DNA of 46,555 bases. Source: Methylotenera sp. GTDB lineage: Bacteria; Pseudomonadota; Gammaproteobacteria; Burkholderiales; Burkholderiaceae_C. Each line of letters starts with the position of its first letter. The first letter of the stretch is position 1. Both the position numbers and the translations under genes were made by a program. The notes beneath the pieces were generated by a model, which was not told the DNA's origin, made no database searches, and was given only the letters and a program-made list of their open reading frames with translations. This document shows, piece by piece, positions 42,650 to 46,555 of this stretch. Location: NCBI GenBank assembly GCA_021738245.1, contig JAIPCJ010000014.1, positions 1-46,555 of the forward strand, given 5' to 3'.

Positions 42650-43543
42650 ATGATAATTCCCGCCATGCCCGAGACCACTCAACTGCGACTCACCGATTGG
42701 GGCGTCATCCGCGCGCAAGGCGCCGATGCCGCCAGCTTCCTGCACGGCCAGCTCACGCAGGACTTCGCCCTGCTCGACCGCGACCACGCCCGCCTGGCGG
42801 GCTTTTGCACCGCCAAGGGCCGGCTGCTGGCCACGATGGTGGGCTGGCGCGGTGGCGATGACGAGATCCTGCTTGCCCTGCCCGCCGACACCCTGGCCGC
42901 CACGCTGAAGCGCTTGTCGATGTTCGTGTTGCGCGCCAAATGCAAGCTCAGCGATGCCAGCGCGGAATTCGCCGTCTACGGCCTGCTCGGCACGCCTGCC
43001 GCCGAGGCCTGGACGCTCAAGCGCGAAGGCGCCGCCGTCGAGATCAGCCTGCCCGGCGCCAGCCGCGCGCTGCGCGTGCAGGCCGCCGAGGCGCCCGCGC
43101 CGGCGGGTGCGCCCATCTCCGCCGACGACTGGGCCTGGGCCGAGGCTGACGCCGGCCTGGCCTGGGTGCGCGCGGCCACCGTCGAGGCCTTCGTGCCGCA
43201 GATGATCAACTTCGAGGTGCTGGGCGGCGTGAGCTTCAAGAAGGGCTGCTACCCCGGCCAGGAGATCGTCGCGCGCAGCCAGTACCGCGGCACGCTGAAG
43301 CGCCGGCTGCAGGTGTTCGAGACGGACGCCACGGCCACGGTCGGGCAGGAGATCTTTCACAGCGGCGACCCCGAGCAACCCGCGGGCGTCGTGGCCGGCG
43401 CGGGCAGCCGGGGCGGCCTCACCCGGCTGACCGCCGAGATCAAGCTTGCCGCGCTGGAAGGCGGCAGCCTGCATCTGGGCAGCGCCAGCGGCCCTGCCCT
43501 GCGCCCGCGCGCCCTGCCCTACGAGATCCCGCCGCAGGACTGA
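42650..43543 (+). CDS. ygfZ: Folate-dependent iron-sulfur protein YgfZ
   Basis: This 297-residue protein (292 from the second ATG at 42665) is a GcvT-fold tetrahydrofolate-binding factor that helps mature or repair iron-sulfur enzymes. The diagnostic motif KKGCYPGQE is present near residue 200. I place the start at 42650 because GGAGAAAGGG lies 7-15 bases upstream; the alternative ATG at 42665 has no such site. It is divergent from mltG, an arrangement common in Burkholderiales. Confidence 0.93.
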   Translation: MIIPAMPETTQLRLTDWGVIRAQGADAASFLHGQLTQDFALLDRDHARLAGFCTAKGRLLATMVGWRGGDDEILLALPADTLAATLKRLSMFVLRAKCKLSDASAEFAVYGLLGTPAAEAWTLKREGAAVEISLPGASRALRVQAAEAPAPAGAPISADDWAWAEADAGLAWVRAATVEAFVPQMINFEVLGGVSFKKGCYPGQEIVARSQYRGTLKRRLQVFETDATATVGQEIFHSGDPEQPAGVVAGAGSRGGLTRLTAEIKLAALEGGSLHLGSASGPALRPRALPYEIPPQD

Positions 43544-43545
43544 GC

Positions 43546-43794
43546 ATGCAGCTCTATGTGTACTACCGGGTCGCCGCCGACCACGCCGAGGCGGCGCTGA
43601 CCGCCTTCCGCAAGGCACGCGTCGAGGCCCCGATCGAGCTGTTGCAGCGACCCGAGCCCGATGGCGAAGGTCGCTGGACCTGGATGGAGATCTACCCTGA
43701 AGGCTGGACGCACCGCGAGCCGCAAGTGGCGGCGGCGATGGCAGGCTTCATGGCGACGGAACGCCGGGTGGAGCGATTCGAGATGCTGGGCTGA
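43546..43794 (+). CDS. DUF4936-family small protein
   Basis: This 82-residue protein matches the DUF4936 family, small alpha/beta proteins typical of betaproteobacteria that often follow ygfZ. Motifs YVYYRV and RWTWMEIYPEG are visible. Function is unknown. It starts 2 bases after the ygfZ stop and is surely in the same transcript. Confidence 0.85.
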   Translation: MQLYVYYRVAADHAEAALTAFRKARVEAPIELLQRPEPDGEGRWTWMEIYPEGWTHREPQVAAAMAGFMATERRVERFEMLG

Positions 43795-43807
43795 GCCGCG
43801 CGGGGGC

Positions 43808-44665
43808 TCAGAGCGCCCGCACCATCTCCACATGGCCGATGCCGGCCTCCTCGAAGGGCTCGCCACGGCGCTGGAAGCCCGCGCGCAGATAGAAGTTCTC
43901 GGCCGACAGCTGCGCATGCAGCAGCACCTCGCGGTAGCCCTGCCGGCGTGCTTCTGCCATCAGCGCATCCAGCACCTGGCGGCCAATGCGGGTGCCGCGC
44001 ATCGCCCGCGACACCGCCATGCGGCCGATCTTGGCCACACCCGGCACATGCTCCAGCAGCCGGCCGGTGGCCAGCGGCACGCCGAAATGATTGCGCGCCA
44101 GCGCGTGCAGGCAGGCGGCGTCGGCGCTGTCCCACTCCAGGTCCGCCGGGATGTGCTGCTCCTCGACGAACACCTGACGGCGGATGGCGCTGGCCGCTTC
44201 GCCCAGCTCGGCCCACGCGCCCAGGGCCACGTCGACGACAGGCTTGCCGGCCTCGAAGTCGTGGATGACCTGGCGCAGCCCATCGGGCAGGCGCAGCGGC
44301 GTTTGCGTGGCGGGGTCGGCGAAGACGTAGATCATCTCGGCCTGCACCAGCATCTGCTCGCCGTGGAAGACCGCAGCGTCCACCATCATCGAGCTGTTGC
44401 CGAACTCGCGCACCCGGATGCCGATGTCCAGCCGGTCGTCATAGCGGGCCGAGCCCCGGTAGTCGAGCGTCGCGCGGCGCACGTAGAGGTCGCCGCCCAG
44501 GCTCTTCATGGTGTCGTGGTAGGGGATGGCCAGGGCCCGCCAATAGCCGCTGATGGCGGTGTCGAGGTAGGTCAGGTAGTGTCCGTTGAAGACGATGCCC
44601 TGGGCATCGATCTCGGCCCAGCGCACGCGCAGGGATTCGAGGTGGCGGAAGTCGGTGCGTTTCAT
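43808..44665 (-). CDS. Acyl-CoA thioesterase - GNAT acetyltransferase fusion
   Basis: This 285-residue protein joins a hotdog-fold thioesterase (about 1-135, with RWAEIDAQGIVFNGHYL and the catalytic-type Asp20) to a GNAT domain (about 145-285) that has the acetyl-CoA-binding MRGTRIGRQVLDALM. The thioesterase half resembles YbgC/FadM; the GNAT half resembles ElaA. It probably hydrolyses an acyl-CoA while the GNAT half acylates an amine; substrates are unknown. Its start overlaps the stop of the HSL-type esterase gene (ATGA, 44662-44665), so the two are translationally coupled. Confidence 0.88.
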   Translation of the reverse strand: MKRTDFRHLESLRVRWAEIDAQGIVFNGHYLTYLDTAISGYWRALAIPYHDTMKSLGGDLYVRRATLDYRGSARYDDRLDIGIRVREFGNSSMMVDAAVFHGEQMLVQAEMIYVFADPATQTPLRLPDGLRQVIHDFEAGKPVVDVALGAWAELGEAASAIRRQVFVEEQHIPADLEWDSADAACLHALARNHFGVPLATGRLLEHVPGVAKIGRMAVSRAMRGTRIGRQVLDALMAEARRQGYREVLLHAQLSAENFYLRAGFQRRGEPFEEAGIGHVEMVRAL

Positions 44666-45591
44666 GGCAGCAGATGGTTCTTGAGTGCCTCGGCGCAGGC
44701 ATTGAGCGCGGTCAAGGCTTCGGGCAGCTGACGGCCCATCTTGATGAAGTCGTGCGTCACGCCACGATACAGCTCCAGCTGCACGTTGACACCCGCAGCC
44801 CGCAGGACGTCCGCGTAGGCCAGGCCCTCGTCCACCAGCGGGTCGCATTCGGCCAGCACCACGCAGGCCGGCGCCAGGCCGCTGTGGTCGTCGGCCTCAA
44901 GGGGCGCAAAGCGCCAGTCATGGCGCTGGCCGGCATCGATGTAATGATCGAAGAACCACGCGATGCTGGCAGCATCCAGCAGAAAGCCGTTTGCAAAGAA
45001 GCGGTGCGACACGGTGTTGGGTGCACTGGCCGTGCCGGGCGTGATCAGCAACTGCAGCGCCAGCGGCAAGCCCTGGTCCCGCGCATGAAAAGCCGTGGTG
45101 GCCGCAAGCGTGCCGCCGGCACTGTCACCGCCCACGGCCAGCCGGCTGCCGTCCAGACCCAGGTGGGCGGCCTGCTCGTGCAGCCAGCCCAGCGCCGCCC
45201 ACGCATCGTCGACCGCGGCCGGAAAGCGGTGCTCCGGCGCCAGCCGGTAGTCCAGCGCCAGCACGGCCACGCCGCTGCGCAGCGCCAGCTGGCGGCAGAG
45301 GCTGTCATGCGTTTCCAGGTCACCGATGGTGAAGCCACCCCCGTGCAGATAGAGCATCACCGGCAATCGCTCACCGCTGAGGGCGTAGAGCCGCGCAGGG
45401 CGACCGGCCGCGGTGAGGTCTTCGACACGCGGCAGCGGCGCGCGGGGCAGGTCCAGGATCTCGGCGCCCATGCGGTAGGCAAGGCGGGCCTCGCGCGGCG
45501 TGAGGCTGTGAAACGGCGGGCGCTTGGCGCGGTGGATGCGTTCAAGCACGCCGGCCATGCGCGGGGTCAGGAGCTGGGTGGGAGGCGTCAT
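44662..45591 (-). CDS. Alpha/beta hydrolase, hormone-sensitive lipase family
   Basis: This 309-residue esterase has the HSL oxyanion motif HGGGF (about 83-87), the nucleophile motif GDSAGG with Ser near 155, the acid Asp in ECDPLVDEG and the His in GVTHDF. It is cytoplasmic. It hydrolyses short acyl esters by family analogy. Coupled to the thioesterase-GNAT gene by a four-base overlap, it probably prepares or follows the same acyl substrate. The ATG at 45591 has a weak ribosome binding site. Confidence 0.9.
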   Translation of the reverse strand: MTPPTQLLTPRMAGVLERIHRAKRPPFHSLTPREARLAYRMGAEILDLPRAPLPRVEDLTAAGRPARLYALSGERLPVMLYLHGGGFTIGDLETHDSLCRQLALRSGVAVLALDYRLAPEHRFPAAVDDAWAALGWLHEQAAHLGLDGSRLAVGGDSAGGTLAATTAFHARDQGLPLALQLLITPGTASAPNTVSHRFFANGFLLDAASIAWFFDHYIDAGQRHDWRFAPLEADDHSGLAPACVVLAECDPLVDEGLAYADVLRAAGVNVQLELYRGVTHDFIKMGRQLPEALTALNACAEALKNHLLP

Positions 45592-45737
45592 TGGGAGCGG
45601 ATTGTCAGGCGTCCGTGCGCCTGTGACCCGGCCGCGGCCACTGCAGCCGCGTCGCGCGCATGACGGCCGGGCGACGCAGCGCCTACTACGATGCTCCGCA
45701 GACCCGATCGATCCTGCCGACCCGCTGGAGAACGCCC

Positions 45738-46555
45738 ATGGCCCAGATCCTCTACCTGACCCGCATCGAGCTCGAGTTCGGTGCGAGCCGATTGCTGCCT
45801 GCCGAGTGCGAGCGCATCGGCATCCGCCGCCCGCTCATCGTGACGGACGCCGGTGTGCGCGCGGCCGGCGTGCTCGATGAAGCGCTGGCCGCCTTTACCG
45901 AAAAGCCGCCCGTGTTTGACCAGACCCCGGCCAACCCGACCGAGGCCGCCGTGCGGCTGGCGGTGCAGGCCTGCCAGGCGCACGGCTGCGATGGCCTCAT
46001 CGCGGTCGGCGGCGGCTCCAGCATGGACCTCGCCAAGGGCGTCGCGATCGCGGCCACCCACGAAGGGCCGCTCAAGCGCTGGGCGACCATCGAGGGCGGC
46101 GCGGTCAACATCACCTCGCGCGTGTTGCCCATGATTGCCGTCCCCACCACGGCCGGCACCGGCAGCGAGGTCGCGCGCGGCGCCATCATCATCGTGGACG
46201 ACGGCCGCAAGCTCGGCTTTCACAACTGGGAGCTGCTGCCCAAGGCCGCCATCTGCGACCCCGCGTTGACGCTCAAGCTGCCGCCCGCCCTCACTGCCGC
46301 CACAGGCATGGACGCGATCGCGCACTGCATCGAGACGTTTCTCGCGCCCGCCTTCAACCCGCCCGCCGACGGCATTGCGCTGGAGGGGCTGCGCCGGGGC
46401 TGGGGCGCCATCGAGCGTGCCACGCGCGACGGCCAGGACCGCGAGGCCCGCATGGACATGATGTGCGCCAGCCTGCACGGGGCCATGGCGTTCCAGAAAG
46501 GTCTGGGCGCGGTGCACTCCCTGAGCCACGCGCTCGGCGGCCTGAACCCCCGCCT
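45738..46555 (+). CDS. Iron-containing alcohol dehydrogenase, partial at right edge
   Basis: The first 272 residues are present; the gene runs past the window end with no stop. It has the NAD-binding GGGSSMDLAKG (near 93-103), the PTTAGTGSEV signature (near 139-148), and metal-ligand candidates in the segments CDPALT, AIAHCIE and GAVHSLSHALGG. Members reduce aldehydes or oxidise alcohols, including 4-hydroxybutyrate or glycerol; the substrate cannot be set from this portion. It is divergent from the HSL esterase, with 146 bases between. Confidence 0.9.
   Translation, partial: MAQILYLTRIELEFGASRLLPAECERIGIRRPLIVTDAGVRAAGVLDEALAAFTEKPPVFDQTPANPTEAAVRLAVQACQAHGCDGLIAVGGGSSMDLAKGVAIAATHEGPLKRWATIEGGAVNITSRVLPMIAVPTTAGTGSEVARGAIIIVDDGRKLGFHNWELLPKAAICDPALTLKLPPALTAATGMDAIAHCIETFLAPAFNPPADGIALEGLRRGWGAIERATRDGQDREARMDMMCASLHGAMAFQKGLGAVHSLSHALGGLNPR

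Overview
The window is dense chromosomal DNA of about two-thirds G+C, almost entirely protein-coding, with short intergenic gaps and many 1-4 base stop/start overlaps. Gene content points to a betaproteobacterium of the order Burkholderiales, probably the Leptothrix/Rubrivivax/Roseateles side. The supporting markers are an EarP/EF-P pair with the rhamnosylated-arginine loop, a glucokinase-RpiR fusion regulator, a kynBUA tryptophan operon, and the hupB - tRNA-Val - ppiD - tRNA-His order. This placement is inferred from gene families, not from a marker-gene tree. No phage, transposase, plasmid or CRISPR genes are visible.

Layout. 1-9.8 kb is a patatin-like lipase followed by a carbohydrate block: an RmlD-like SDR and a cytoplasmic GH13 glucosidase (overlapping genes), a large Caulobacter-type TonB-dependent receptor, a glucokinase, and a divergent glucokinase-HexR fusion regulator. 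Three matching 15-bp palindromes (TGTAG Y N3 R CTACA, one with a single outer mismatch) lie upstream of the receptor, the glucokinase and the regulator, and suggest one local regulon. 9.9-14.7 kb is a MacA-MacB-outer membrane factor export system, with a 79-bp tandem repeat wedged exactly between the macA stop and the macB start. 14.7-18.3 kb holds a secreted glutaminyl cyclase, an NTF2-like secreted protein, and glutaryl-CoA dehydrogenase with a divergent LysR regulator. 18.5-22.4 kb holds an orphan ABC substrate-binding protein and kynB-kynU-kynA. 22.5-26.2 kb holds an aminopeptidase P, an L-2-hydroxyglutarate oxidase-like enzyme and a four-EF-hand protein.

26.4-29.2 kb is the most unusual locus. 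One 746-residue protein joins a cysteine desulfurase, an ETHE1-type persulfide dioxygenase and a rhodanese, each with its recognisable catalytic residues. It is divergent from an Lrp-family regulator resembling the cysteine sensor DecR, and a perfect 6-bp dyad lies in the shared promoter region. The arrangement reads as a cysteine-responsive line for extracting and oxidising sulfur.

29.3-46.6 kb is mostly housekeeping: tRNA-His, ppiD, tRNA-Val, hupB; pgsA, a TonB-like lipoprotein and uvrC; earP-efp; a tightly overlapping mltG-tmk-holB-pilZ-tatD-ankyrin operon; ygfZ and a DUF4936 gene; a thioesterase-GNAT fusion coupled to an HSL-type esterase; and the start of an iron-containing alcohol dehydrogenase that runs off the right edge.
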